This document shows positions 7,986 through 16,424 of a stretch of DNA of 49,173 nucleotides, in pieces. The stretch covers positions 1-49,173 of the forward strand of contig CAMWLG010000020.1 of NCBI GenBank assembly GCA_947175035.1, given 5' to 3'. The notes below the pieces were generated by a model. That model was not told where the DNA came from. It searched no databases and worked only from the letters and a program-made list of their open reading frames with translations. Both the position numbers and the translations under genes were made by a program. This DNA comes from an uncultured Lachnospiraceae bacterium. GTDB taxonomy: Bacteria > Bacillota > Clostridia > Lachnospirales > Lachnospiraceae. Positions within the stretch are counted from its first letter, which is position 1, and every line of letters begins with the position of its first letter.

Positions 7986-8015
7986 AAAAAACAGGCAGAA
8001 CATCCCCGCCTGTTT
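7986..8015 (-). terminator. terminator-like hairpin between portal and protease genes
   Basis: On the minus strand AAACAGGC pairs perfectly with GCCTGTTT across an 11-base loop, and TTTTTT overlaps the 3' side. It would stop or attenuate the late operon after the portal gene. No cargo gene is present here now. Confidence 0.6.
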
Positions 8016-8023
8016 CTAAATAT

Positions 8024-9298
8024 TTATTTCTCCTGTATCTGGTTTTCCCGCTCTCTCTGTCCCTTCCCCGCAAATATCCCGGCATCCTTAAGTTTGCAGA
8101 GGTTCCCGTTGATGAGATAGAGGTTGCCACCTTCCTCTTCCGGGATAAGGTTCATGTTCTCCATCTCGCGGATGTCGTTACTGGAAAGCCACCCGTTCTG
8201 CCGCCCTACTGCATAGCCGTTCATCCGGCTCTGGTAATCGCCACGGAGCAGGCCGTCTACATTCATCTTTACAAAATACTGCTTCTTCTCCTGCGGAAGG
8301 AACAATGCCCTCTGTATGGACTGTTCCCACCGCACCACCCACGGGTCTAAGGTATATTTCACGAATTCCAGTGACTGCTGCTCGATATTGGAAAAACTGC
8401 TCTTATCCAAATCCCCCACCATGTGCGGCGGTATCCGGTATAGACGCGCAATCTCATCAATCTGGAATTTCCTCGTTTCCAAGAACTGTGCTTCCTCCGG
8501 AGGAATCCCAATCTGCTGGTACTTCATGCCCTCCTCCAGCACAGCCACCTTCCCGGCATTTTTAGAGCCGCCGTAAACGGAATGCCAGCTTTCCCTTACC
8601 TTTGCCGGGTCCTTCAATACCCCCGGATGCTCCAGAACGCCTCCCGGTGTGGCCCCGTTCTCAAAAAAGGACGCGCCATATTCCTCACAGGCAAGCGTCA
8701 TGCCCACTGCATTCTTCGCCATTGCGATAGGCGAGTACCCCACCAGCCCGTCAAAGCCAAGACCGGGGATATGCAGCACATCCTCCTGCCGCAGGCGCAC
8801 CCTTCCGTATTCGTTAAAGTTTGGGTTCTCGTCCGTGTTCCGGGTATAGGTGTAGAAAAGCTGGCCATGCCCGTCACGGTCAACCTCCATCTTATCCGGC
8901 AATAGCGGGTATAAGGAAAGCACCCTGCCATTCCCGTCACGGATGACCTGTGCGTAGGCATTGCCCCATATCAGCAGATGGCTCATGAGTGTCTCCCGGA
9001 ACACGAAGGAAGTCATCTCCGGGTTCGGCTCGTCATGGAGCAGATAGTATAATGGGTGGTCATACACACGCTCCTTCCCTGTTTCCGTATAGCGGTATAC
9101 ATGGATGGGAAGCGATGCCACAGCCTCCGCCAGTATCCGCACACAGGAATAGACCGCCGTGGTCTGCATTGCCGTGCGCTCGTTCACATTTTTTCCGCTG
9201 GTGCTTCTCCCAAAGAAAAAGGAATAAGCCGAACCGCCGTAGCTGTCCTTTGGCTTATCCCTTGCACCCCTGTTCCCTAAAATGGACGGTAACTTCAT
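8024..9298 (-). CDS. portal protein, HK97 family
   Basis: A 424-residue phage portal protein (PF04860), the dodecameric gate for DNA packaging. Family features seen are the N-terminal TAVYSCVRILAEAVASLPIH helix, HPLYYLLHDEPNPEMTSFVF, GNAYAQVIRDGNGRVLSLYPL and the stem/crown region FSNIEQQSLEFVKYTLDPWV. I chose ATG 9298, five bases after a perfect AGGAGG; an in-frame GTG at 9304 overlaps the Shine-Dalgarno. The FRG cargo gene separates it from the terminase gene. Confidence 0.95.
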   Translation of the reverse strand: MKLPSILGNRGARDKPKDSYGGSAYSFFFGRSTSGKNVNERTAMQTTAVYSCVRILAEAVASLPIHVYRYTETGKERVYDHPLYYLLHDEPNPEMTSFVFRETLMSHLLIWGNAYAQVIRDGNGRVLSLYPLLPDKMEVDRDGHGQLFYTYTRNTDENPNFNEYGRVRLRQEDVLHIPGLGFDGLVGYSPIAMAKNAVGMTLACEEYGASFFENGATPGGVLEHPGVLKDPAKVRESWHSVYGGSKNAGKVAVLEEGMKYQQIGIPPEEAQFLETRKFQIDEIARLYRIPPHMVGDLDKSSFSNIEQQSLEFVKYTLDPWVVRWEQSIQRALFLPQEKKQYFVKMNVDGLLRGDYQSRMNGYAVGRQNGWLSSNDIREMENMNLIPEEEGGNLYLINGNLCKLKDAGIFAGKGQRERENQIQEK

Positions 9299-9321
9299 AC
9301 ACACCTCCTAAAAATATGCAG

Positions 9322-9346
9322 AAAAAAAGCACCTCCGAAGAGATGC
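9322..9346 (-). terminator. intrinsic terminator of the FRG cargo gene
   Basis: On the minus strand GCATCTC pairs with GAGGTGC around a TTCG-type tetraloop and is followed by seven T. It ends 23 bases before the portal start and isolates the cargo gene from the portal gene. Confidence 0.8.
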
Positions 9347-9360
9347 CGTTATTCCAAAAA

Positions 9361-10242
9361 TTAGTTCGGTAACAAATATTCTTTTGTAATCCCCTTTTCT
9401 TCAAGATAGCATAAAATTTCTTTTTTTAGATCTTTACATATCACTATTTTTACCAATGCATTTCCATTTCTCAATCCATCTGGTATTTGCACGGAATGAG
9501 GGTAAAACTTATTATATCCCGCATGTGTGCTGATTCGTGACACGCCATTTAACGGACGTTCAAACTTCACTCCGCATACATAAAAACACCCGCTTTGCCT
9601 CTTTAATCTTAAATTATTTTCTTTGGCAGTTTCAGGAGGAACCGCCATAAAGCCATGATCCAAGAAAGAAACAACGGCAGTATTTAAATCTATTGTTTCC
9701 TTAAATATATCATTTATCTTTGGATATTTTCTCAGTATCATTTCAGATAATTCCTGTACCGACATCGTGGAATCGTTCTTTACCTGGGCTAATTCTGTCA
9801 ATACACATGCCGTATACCATTCTGCTTTATGTGGTGCATAACACCACATAAATAATGCGCCATCCTTATCCATATTTTCTGAACACGCAAAATAAAGGGC
9901 TACATCTTTATCTGTTGTAAAATCAATAAACCTAGTGCCAGTCTGATAATGTTGAATATGTGCGATTACATCGAATAAGCTCATATCATGCTTCAGCTCA
10001 AAATCAGCTAGAATTTCATACTCTTGTTTCTTTTCCCTTTCTATACTTGCTTGTATTTCCCACGATGCATCGCTTTGTCCTCGAAAAAAAGTTTGCAGAT
10101 AGACTGATGGATCATCCACAGCAGATATTCCCGGTCTCGGCAAATCATAAAAACTGTTGTAATCGGCAATGATTTCATTAATCTCTTCAAGCGTATTTAC
10201 ACGGATTTCTTGGTATTCATGTTTCTTCTCATATAACGTCAT
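9361..10242 (-). CDS. FRG domain protein, phage cargo
   Basis: A 293-residue soluble protein with a full FRG domain (PF08867). The name-giving FFRGQSDASWEIQASIER is at about residues 52-69, followed by DVIAHIQHYQTGTRFIDFTT and DVALYFACSE with the conserved His, Thr-Arg and Asp positions. FRG proteins occur in prophages and defence islands and are candidate anti-phage or abortive-infection effectors; their biochemical activity is not settled. The gene is much more AT-rich than the terminase and portal genes around it. It has a promoter-like -10 upstream and its own terminator downstream, so it looks like a moron. I chose ATG 10242, nine bases after GGAGG. Confidence 0.9.
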   Translation of the reverse strand: MTLYEKKHEYQEIRVNTLEEINEIIADYNSFYDLPRPGISAVDDPSVYLQTFFRGQSDASWEIQASIEREKKQEYEILADFELKHDMSLFDVIAHIQHYQTGTRFIDFTTDKDVALYFACSENMDKDGALFMWCYAPHKAEWYTACVLTELAQVKNDSTMSVQELSEMILRKYPKINDIFKETIDLNTAVVSFLDHGFMAVPPETAKENNLRLKRQSGCFYVCGVKFERPLNGVSRISTHAGYNKFYPHSVQIPDGLRNGNALVKIVICKDLKKEILCYLEEKGITKEYLLPN

Positions 10243-10272
10243 ACCGTTCAACCTCCAGATTTCTTTTCGACA

Positions 10273-10301
10273 AGTATAGCATAAATCCCGCCATTCTAAA
10301 A
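10273..10301 (-). promoter_or_regulatory. possible promoter of the FRG cargo gene
   Basis: Minus strand -10 TATACT at 10273..10278 lies about 30 bases upstream of the cargo start. The -35 is poor (TTTTAG at 17-base spacing, overlapping the terminase stop). It is supported mainly by the -10, the AT-rich context and the matching terminator. Confidence 0.4.
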
Positions 10302-11843
10302 GGACAAAATCCCCCTTTCGTCATACACGCTGCCCGTGCTGCCCTCGTTCCTGATTGCACGGTCAAGCCCCATGATGGCAGCCACAGCGCCGTCAATCTT
10401 CTCCGTGGATCTTTCCTTGTCCGGCTTGATGTTCCCTGCCGGGTCCGTGCGGACGAAGATGTTGTCCATCATCCACCGGAGTACCGGATGCCCGCCATGG
10501 GCGATGTTCTTCTCCAGCACAAGCTCCATCAGCCGCTTGGTGGGCGGCGACATATCCTTAAAGCCCTGCCCGAAAGGTACGACGGTAAAGCCTAACCCTT
10601 CCAGATTCTGCACCATCTGCACCGCACCCCACCTGTCGAATGCAATCTCCTTGATGTGGAATTTCTTCCCCAGATCATCAATGAAATTCTCAATAAACCC
10701 ATAATGGATCACATCGCCCTCCGTGGTCTGCAAAAATCCCTGCTTCGCCCACACATCATAAGGCACATGGTCACGGCGCACACGCAGGCGCATATTTTCC
10801 TCCGGTATCCAGAAATAAGGCAGGAGGATGTATTTCTCCGTGCCATTCCTTGGCGGGAATACCAGGACGAATGCGGTGATGTCAATGGAACTTGACAGGT
10901 CAAGCCCGCCGTAGCACTCCCGTCCGAGCAGCTCACGCTCATCCACCGGGAAGGCGCAGGCATCCCATTTATCCATCTGCATCCATCTGGTGGACTGCTT
11001 CACCCACTGGTTAAGGCGTAACTGCCGGAAGATGTTTTCCTCTGCCGGGTTGTCCCTTGCGCTTAAGTAGGCATTCCTCACTTTCTCGATGTCAATGGTG
11101 TATCCGAGCGAAGGGTTCGCGCCCCTCCATACTTCTTCTGATGACCAGTCAGCATCATCGGACGCGCCGTAGATAACGGGATAGAACGTGGGGTCTATCT
11201 TCCTCCTCTGCAGGATGTCCTCCGCCTTCTGGTGCTGCTCGAAACATACGGAATGGCGGTCTGTGCCTGCCGTGGTGATCAGGAAGAACAGCGGCTGCGT
11301 CCTCGCATCGCCGGAGCCTTTGGTCATGACATCGAACAGCTCACGGTTCGGCTGGCTGTGCAGCTCGTCAAAGATAACAGCGTGGACATTTAAGCCGTGC
11401 TTCGTATAAGCCTCCGCAGAAAGCACCTGATAAAAACTGTTCGTGGGCTTATAGACCAGCCGCTTCACTGACATGACAGGCTTGATCCGCTTTTTCAGCG
11501 CGGGGCATTGCTCCACCATGTCCACTGCCACGTCAAAGACGATGGATGCCTGCTGTCTGTCAGAGGCACAGCCGTAGACCTCCGCGCCCCACTCATTGTC
11601 ACCGCAGGTCATGTATAAAGCCACACCCGCCGCAAGCTCTGACTTCCCGTTCTTCTTGGGTATCTCCACATAGGCGGTGTTGTACTGCCGGTAGCCGTTC
11701 TCCTTCACCGTGCCGAATACGTCCCTGATGACAGTCTCTTGCCACGGGAGCAGGTCAAAGGGCTGCCCCCGCCATCTCCCCTTCGTATGTTTCAGGCAGC
11801 GGATGAACTCCACCGTGCGTCTCGCTTTTTCCTCATCAAACAC
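10296..11843 (-). CDS. terL: terminase large subunit
   Basis: A 515-residue phage packaging motor, Terminase_1 / PF03354 type. ATPase motifs are visible: the Walker A region AYVEIPKKNGKSELAAGVAL and Walker B plus Glu in HAVIFDELHSQPNRELFDV, followed by the coupling segment LFFLITTAGTDRHS. The C-terminal nuclease domain contains CYGGLDLSSSIDITAFVLVF and later Asp residues. The GTG start overlaps the small-subunit stop (TAGTG), so the two are coupled. It is followed by the inserted FRG gene rather than directly by the portal gene. Confidence 0.96.
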   Translation of the reverse strand: MFDEEKARRTVEFIRCLKHTKGRWRGQPFDLLPWQETVIRDVFGTVKENGYRQYNTAYVEIPKKNGKSELAAGVALYMTCGDNEWGAEVYGCASDRQQASIVFDVAVDMVEQCPALKKRIKPVMSVKRLVYKPTNSFYQVLSAEAYTKHGLNVHAVIFDELHSQPNRELFDVMTKGSGDARTQPLFFLITTAGTDRHSVCFEQHQKAEDILQRRKIDPTFYPVIYGASDDADWSSEEVWRGANPSLGYTIDIEKVRNAYLSARDNPAEENIFRQLRLNQWVKQSTRWMQMDKWDACAFPVDERELLGRECYGGLDLSSSIDITAFVLVFPPRNGTEKYILLPYFWIPEENMRLRVRRDHVPYDVWAKQGFLQTTEGDVIHYGFIENFIDDLGKKFHIKEIAFDRWGAVQMVQNLEGLGFTVVPFGQGFKDMSPPTKRLMELVLEKNIAHGGHPVLRWMMDNIFVRTDPAGNIKPDKERSTEKIDGAVAAIMGLDRAIRNEGSTGSVYDERGILSF

Positions 11844-12322
11844 TATCCGCCGCCTCCCTTAAGGAGCAGGAGCTCCATCGTGTCGCTCTCCCTGTCCTTC
11901 CCGTTATCCGCCACGATACGGCTCCGGGAGGAAGGGGTGAGGCCGAACTGCTCACAGAACCGGTTCATGATCTTAAGGTAGGTCTGGGCGATGGACACCT
12001 GCGGCACCTGCTGGCAGTACCCGGACGGCGCCTGCATGGTCGCCCCATGCTCGGAGATATATTCCTCTGCCTCCTTCCACCTCGCATATGCCTGGCAGTA
12101 CCCCGCAAAGGCCGCCATGTCTATTTCCGTCAGGATGCCGAGCTTCTCCATCTGCCCCGCCATCCGCTTCCATTCCTTCTTTGCCTCGCCCTCCAGCCAT
12201 GCCGGGCACCGCGGGGCCTTCCTTTCCGGCCCCGGCTCGCCCGTGTTGAGGCTCCTCTTTCCGGGGTTTCCCTCCAGCGCCTTTACTGCCGTGGGCTTCG
12301 GCTTCCTTCCTCTCTGTGCCAC
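11843..12322 (-). CDS. terS: terminase small subunit, P27 family
   Basis: A 159-residue DNA-recognition subunit of the terminase (P27 / PF05119 type). Typical are the basic N-terminus RGRKPKPTAVKALEGNPGKR, the PGPERKAPRCPAWLEGEAKKEW block, and a C-terminal helical region YLKIMNRFCEQFGLTPSSRSR. I chose the GTG at 12322, eight bases after AGGAGG; the GTG at 12331 lies inside the Shine-Dalgarno. It overlaps the large subunit by one base. Confidence 0.94.
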   Translation of the reverse strand: MAQRGRKPKPTAVKALEGNPGKRSLNTGEPGPERKAPRCPAWLEGEAKKEWKRMAGQMEKLGILTEIDMAAFAGYCQAYARWKEAEEYISEHGATMQAPSGYCQQVPQVSIAQTYLKIMNRFCEQFGLTPSSRSRIVADNGKDRESDTMELLLLKGGGG

Positions 12323-12360
12323 CGCTCTCACCTCCTTCCCTTAAGCCTGCGGTGAAGATA

Positions 12361-14442
12361 TCACAATAAAAAATCCGGGAACTGTGCATAGTACACAATG
12401 CCCGAAAGCACGAAATATACATTCGGCAGCGCGACTCCATTGCCCCACATCTTATACTCCGCAGAATCGGAATGTGGGTCTTTCAGCCACTTGGCGATCT
12501 GGTTATCGCTCTTTGGCTTTGTGGAAGTCCCCGTGATCCTGCGGTGGGTCTCAAAGACCTCCCGCCAGAATGCCATGTCTTCCTCCGTGGGGTCTTCCGT
12601 GCCGAGGCCGTCACACCACCAGTCCGGGAAGCCCTGCAGCCTCGCGCACTCCGTAGGGGTGAGCCTGCGGACGATATAGTCCGGCTCCATGATGTGGTAG
12701 TCGCCGCTGAACGCCTCCTGGTTGCCCAGCCACTGCTTGGAGCCCATGCTGGCTGAAAGTGTGCCGAATATATCCTTGCCGGATGCCGTCTGCACGTCAT
12801 TGATGACGGGCGGGTCCTTATAATCCGTGGCCACCAGCGTGTTCGCCAGCTCCTCCTCTGCCCGTGTGAAATGGGAATTCTTGCTCGTGCAGTAGGTGGG
12901 GTATGCCACCGCATGGTGGTCCGTGGCATTGAGCGTGAAGGACACGTCCTCATTCACGCCACTGCCCTGCGGCCCGTTCTTATCCTCCCTGCCGATCACG
13001 GAGCCCTGCACCGCCACCACCGCGATGCCACCCTGGTTACATGACGGGTTCCCGCCGTTGGCATCCAGCGTCCGGGAGGTGTCTGCCTCATAGAAACCGC
13101 TGTGGGGATTGTCAGACTTCATGGCGTTGCTGTCCTTTGAGCAGATGCCGTATGCCTGCACCACCAGTTCATTGCACCGTGCCTCTCCCACATCAAAGGT
13201 GTTCAGTGTATTTGCCACTTTCCCTTCTTTCCATGTGGGTGCATCCCCTGCATGATGTGGGCGCGTCCCCTTGCAGAACGGCACGAAGACCGTCTGGTCA
13301 TTATGGCAGGAAAGGGTGGCTGATTTATCATCCTGTATGAGTGCGCCCTTGCCTCCGCCCTCACAGCCGGAGCGGACTTTCAGCGTCTTTGGCGTCCCTG
13401 CGTCCATCACCAGCGGCACGTTCCCGCCGCCAGTCCCCATCCGGGAAGTCAGCGTCTGCGCCATGTTGCCTTCCGACAGCTTCACGCGGCTGTCCGCCGG
13501 GTGGTTCTCCAGCGCCACTGCCGCAGGGACAGTCCCGGCACGGAGCGTGGGGGAAAGCTCCTCCCCGTATCCGATCCCCCGGCTGTCGGCAGAATGCTCC
13601 GTGCAGAATCCCGCGGATTCCAATATGCACGGCGGATGGTGCGCCTCCGCCCTTAAGGTGGAAGCCACGTCATCGGACACGTCCATCCTCTGCCCGCCCT
13701 GGTCATTCAAACAGACTCTGATGCCGCCTGACGCTCCAATGCCCTCCGCAGCACTTCCGGCAGCTCCTTGCCACGCACGGAAGCCCTCCGCAGAATACCC
13801 TGACAGGCCTTCGGACTCAAATAATATCTTTCCGGCACTCCCGCCTGCAAAATCTGCGACAAGGTAGATGCGTTTCCTTCTCTGGGGTACTCCCCAAAAC
13901 TGGGCGTCGAACACGCGCCATGCGAGGGAAAAGCCGTCTGCCACGATGCTTCCGGCATTTGACCACTTTCCCTTTGGAGGTCGAGGTACAGAAATGTCCC
14001 CATTTTTGATGGAGCAGACCGCTTCAAGCACTGCCCTGAAATCCTCCCCTTTGTTTGAGGAGAAGGCTCCCGGCACATTCTCCCATACGATCCATCTTGG
14101 ATATTTCCCATCTGTTGCACACCTCATTTCTTTCACGATCCTGATCGCCTGATAGAACAGGCTGGACTGTTTCCCATCAAGCCCTGCACGTTTTCCTGCT
14201 ACTGAGAGGTCCGTACAAGGCGAGCCCGATGTTATGATGTCCACGGGTTCGATTTTATCCCCATGGATACTGTTCACATCACCATAATGCTTCACAAATG
14301 GCAGTCGCTTTGTGGTCACCCGGATGGCAAACGGCTCAATTTCCGATGCCCACACCGGGGTGATGCCTGCAAGCATCCCTCCCAGCGGGAATCCCCCGGA
14401 GCCGTCAAACAGGCTGCCCAGCGTCAAGTTATCTCTTTCCAT
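12361..14442 (-). CDS. phage DNA (cytosine-5) methyltransferase with extended target region
   Basis: A 693-residue C5 cytosine methyltransferase. The motifs appear in order: SAM-binding LGSLFDGSGGFPLGG (I), catalytic IITSGSPCTDLSVAGKR with the PC dipeptide (IV), WENVPGAFSSNKG (VI, ENV), GVPQRRKRIYLVADF (VIII), and C-terminal VRRLTPTECARLQGFPDWW and WGNGVALPNV (IX-X). The stretch between VIII and IX is unusually long, about 400 residues, with recurring phrases such as SFTLNATDHHAV and ANTLVATDYKDPP, so the target-recognition part looks repeat-built. It probably protects phage DNA from host restriction. I chose ATG 14442, seven bases after GGAGG, overlapping the zinc-finger gene by 14 bases. 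No partner endonuclease is obvious. Confidence 0.95.
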   Translation of the reverse strand: MERDNLTLGSLFDGSGGFPLGGMLAGITPVWASEIEPFAIRVTTKRLPFVKHYGDVNSIHGDKIEPVDIITSGSPCTDLSVAGKRAGLDGKQSSLFYQAIRIVKEMRCATDGKYPRWIVWENVPGAFSSNKGEDFRAVLEAVCSIKNGDISVPRPPKGKWSNAGSIVADGFSLAWRVFDAQFWGVPQRRKRIYLVADFAGGSAGKILFESEGLSGYSAEGFRAWQGAAGSAAEGIGASGGIRVCLNDQGGQRMDVSDDVASTLRAEAHHPPCILESAGFCTEHSADSRGIGYGEELSPTLRAGTVPAAVALENHPADSRVKLSEGNMAQTLTSRMGTGGGNVPLVMDAGTPKTLKVRSGCEGGGKGALIQDDKSATLSCHNDQTVFVPFCKGTRPHHAGDAPTWKEGKVANTLNTFDVGEARCNELVVQAYGICSKDSNAMKSDNPHSGFYEADTSRTLDANGGNPSCNQGGIAVVAVQGSVIGREDKNGPQGSGVNEDVSFTLNATDHHAVAYPTYCTSKNSHFTRAEEELANTLVATDYKDPPVINDVQTASGKDIFGTLSASMGSKQWLGNQEAFSGDYHIMEPDYIVRRLTPTECARLQGFPDWWCDGLGTEDPTEEDMAFWREVFETHRRITGTSTKPKSDNQIAKWLKDPHSDSAEYKMWGNGVALPNVYFVLSGIVYYAQFPDFLL

Positions 14443-14848
14443 CCACACACCTCCCAAACCTCTCACTGATATAGCAGCCGTGGCTACAATACTTCCTGTC
14501 CCCATAGGCTCTGTATTCTTTCCCACAGTGGGCGCACACCTTTATGCCGGCTGCCCTCCTGTCCATTTCCTCCGGGTGGGCTTTCCACCACTGCCTCCGG
14601 CATTTCTCTGAGCAGAACTTCCTCGGCCTACCTATCCCCTTCTGTGTGATCTCCTTCCCGCAGCAGGTGCAGGTGCCGTCACGCCCCTGCAGGTTCATTG
14701 CGGCCTCCGTCCCATGTCCGGCCATCCCTTTTGCCTTGCAGTGGTTGCGGACGATATCGCGGGAAAGCCCAAGGGCATCCGCAATGGCACGGTACCCCAT
14801 GCCTTCCAGCCGCATTTCCCTTATCTGTGCCGCCTGTGCATCAGTCAT
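14429..14848 (-). CDS. HTH plus double zinc-ribbon small protein
   Basis: A 139-residue protein. Residues 1-42 form a resolvase/sigma-like helix-turn-helix (EGMGYRAIADALGLSRDIVRN). Two treble-clef-like zinc sites follow, CTCCGKEI ... FCSEKC and CAHCGKEY ... YCSHGC. DNA binding is therefore likely. It overlaps the methyltransferase gene and lies downstream of a strong terminator, so it probably heads the methyltransferase-terminase segment. It could regulate the methyltransferase or serve as a packaging cofactor; neither is shown by the sequence. Confidence 0.8.
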   Translation of the reverse strand: MTDAQAAQIREMRLEGMGYRAIADALGLSRDIVRNHCKAKGMAGHGTEAAMNLQGRDGTCTCCGKEITQKGIGRPRKFCSEKCRRQWWKAHPEEMDRRAAGIKVCAHCGKEYRAYGDRKYCSHGCYISERFGRCVDGKR

Positions 14849-14867
14849 GTCCTTTCACCTCCAGATC

Positions 14868-14912
14868 AAAAAAAGGCCCAAAAACCACCGTTTTTTGATG
14901 GTTTTTAAGCCT
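14868..14912 (-). terminator. strong intrinsic terminator upstream of the HTH-zinc gene
   Basis: On the minus strand a 16-pair stem with G-U pairs runs from AGGCTTAAAAACCATC to GGTGGTTTTTGGGCCT, and the T tract follows directly. The methyltransferase-terminase block must therefore have readthrough, antitermination or its own promoter, and no clear promoter was seen. Confidence 0.75.
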
Positions 14913-14994
14913 AAAAACATGGGTTTTTCGGTACTTTCACGCAAAACTAAAATGCCTGAAAGCCTTGAAAAATCAATGTTTATGTAAGTCTGGA

Positions 14995-15110
14995 GGGGCA
15001 TTTTCCTATCCCCCCTGTTAATTTCTGCGAAAATTTACGCGTCTGGGGGCGGCGGTCAGTATTTTGTCGAATTACAGAGATAAGAACCGCCCCTCCCCCG
15101 GTAAAAATTC
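14995..15110. other. non-coding segment, candidate cos/packaging region
   Basis: A gene-free stretch between the HNH gene (stop 15169) and the terminator at 14912. It holds two G/C runs in opposite polarity (CCCCCCTG near 15010 and CTGGGGGCGGCGG near 15043) around an AT-rich core, then another C-rich run near 15100. HNH proteins work with terminase at cos sites in many HK97-like phages, and cos often lies beside the HNH gene. That makes this a candidate cohesive-end site, with no direct proof. Confidence 0.3.
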
Positions 15111-15168
15111 CACGGGAAATAGTACACTTTGTCAAAGCATGACGGAAATAAGGGGAACGCCACGAAAG

Positions 15169-15522
15169 TCAGTAGCGGAACTCCTGATAGCGGTCTTCCG
15201 TCATGGTTTTATGGTCGTGGCAGCTCTTACAAAGTGCCTGCCAATTGCCCTCATCCCAGAACAGCTTTGCATCCCCTCTGTGGGGAACGATGTGGTCAAC
15301 CACGGTTGCTTTCACCAAGCGTCCCTGCTTCTGGCACTCCACGCACAAAGGATGTGCTTTTAAGAAACGTATCCTCGCTTTCTTCCACCTGCCATCGTAT
15401 CCCCGGACGGAAGCACTGGCACGGTCAGCGGTGTGCAGCTTTGCGTGTTCTTCACAGTACATCCCGGCTGTCAGCTTTGGACATCCCGGATGCTTGCATG
15501 GTTTCATCGGTCTTCTCGGCAT
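15169..15522 (-). CDS. phage HNH endonuclease
   Basis: A 117-residue HNH nuclease. The core is VVDHIVPHRGDAKLFWDEGNWQALCKSCHDHKT, with zinc cysteines in CVECQKQGR and CKSCH and an extra N-terminal zinc-binding block CKHPGCPKLTAGMYCEEH. HNH proteins of this kind assist terminase at cos in many siphophages. The gene lies four bases after the small Cys-rich gene, and a likely cos region follows. Confidence 0.92.
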   Translation of the reverse strand: MPRRPMKPCKHPGCPKLTAGMYCEEHAKLHTADRASASVRGYDGRWKKARIRFLKAHPLCVECQKQGRLVKATVVDHIVPHRGDAKLFWDEGNWQALCKSCHDHKTMTEDRYQEFRY

Positions 15523-15526
15523 GGCG

Positions 15527-15727
15527 TCACCACTTCCTCACACCGCCGTAATATTTATCAGCGATTGCCTCCTGCTGGTACTCCGGCAGGCTCCGCAGTC
15601 TTTCCCTTACTTTCTCCAACGACTGCTCCTGTTCTTCATGTGTCTTGTGGAACCCGCAGTTTTCCCCACGGCATTTCCCACTAAGAGCATTGCAGAATCC
15701 ATTTTCACATAACGCAAAACAATCCAT
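15527..15727 (-). CDS. small Cys-rich phage protein
   Basis: A 66-residue protein. The N-terminal half has six Cys (MDCFALCENGFCNAL then CRGENCGFH), suggesting a zinc site. The second half is a charged helix (EEQEQSLEKVRERLRSLPEY). AAGGAG precedes the ATG. It is probably the first gene of the late operon because the early terminator lies just upstream. I do not recognise a function. Confidence 0.75.
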   Translation of the reverse strand: MDCFALCENGFCNALSGKCRGENCGFHKTHEEQEQSLEKVRERLRSLPEYQQEAIADKYYGGVRKW

Positions 15728-15809
15728 TGCTAACTCCTTTCTGTCCTTTCCCCAACAGAAAAGGCAGCGGTGAAAGGATAAAGCCCGCTGCCCCTGTGCG
15801 GAAGACGTG

Positions 15810-15840
15810 AAAAAAGCCCCGTGGACTCTCCCACAAGGCT
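15810..15840 (-). terminator. intrinsic terminator ending the early operon
   Basis: On the minus strand AGCCTTGTGG pairs with CCACGGGGCT (10 pairs with G-U) and is followed by six T. It lies about 100 bases after the stop of the late-regulator-like gene and marks the boundary between early and late transcription. Confidence 0.8.
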
Positions 15841-15937
15841 CCCTACACTTTTCCGCATTCTAAGAATATCACAGGTTCCAATAAACTTTCAATAAACCTT
15901 TACTAAACCTTTACTAAACCATTTGGCAGAAACGGGG

Positions 15938-16423
15938 TTATCCGAGGAAATAGCTTTCCGCTGTTTCCGCCCTCATCCTGTAAAGCGCATCCATCTCCGC
16001 TATTGCCTTTTTCCGGTATTTCGCTATCATCGTCTCGCTGACATTATATTTTTCTGTCAGCTCCCTCCATGTCATCTCATTGACCACCATGTCCCATATC
16101 ACCTCCGGGAGCCTGCCGCTCAACTGTCTGATGGCATATTCAAAGAATTCTTTCTCTTCTTTTGTCGCCTCATACTTTTTCACCAGATGCTCAAACCATT
16201 CATCATCCATCTGTTCTTTCACCTGCCTGTATATGACCGCCGCCTTTCCCGTCCTGTCAGACGTCCCGCTCTCCTGCACCCTCTCTCCCTGCGGTCTTGA
16301 AAGGCAGAGGCCCCGGATGACGTCATCATACGGCATACCCTCAAACCGTGAAAGGTCAAATTCCATAATCCCCATGTCACGCTTCCAGTTCCGGTATTCC
16401 TTAAACATTTTCTCAACATCCAT
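15938..16423 (-). CDS. sigma-like / ArpU-type late transcription regulator
   Basis: A 161-residue helical protein. The C-terminal region (about residues 105-150) reads ELTEKYNVSETMIAKYRKKAIAEMDALY after the helix LPEVIWDMVVNEMTWREL. This is a sigma-region-4-like helix-turn-helix seen in ArpU-type phage late regulators. As the last gene of the early operon, directly before the terminator and the late genes, a role in switching on late transcription is likely. I chose ATG 16423, eight bases after GGAGG; it lies immediately after the SNF2 stop. Confidence 0.78.
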   Translation of the reverse strand: MDVEKMFKEYRNWKRDMGIMEFDLSRFEGMPYDDVIRGLCLSRPQGERVQESGTSDRTGKAAVIYRQVKEQMDDEWFEHLVKKYEATKEEKEFFEYAIRQLSGRLPEVIWDMVVNEMTWRELTEKYNVSETMIAKYRKKAIAEMDALYRMRAETAESYFLG

Positions 16424-16424
16424 C

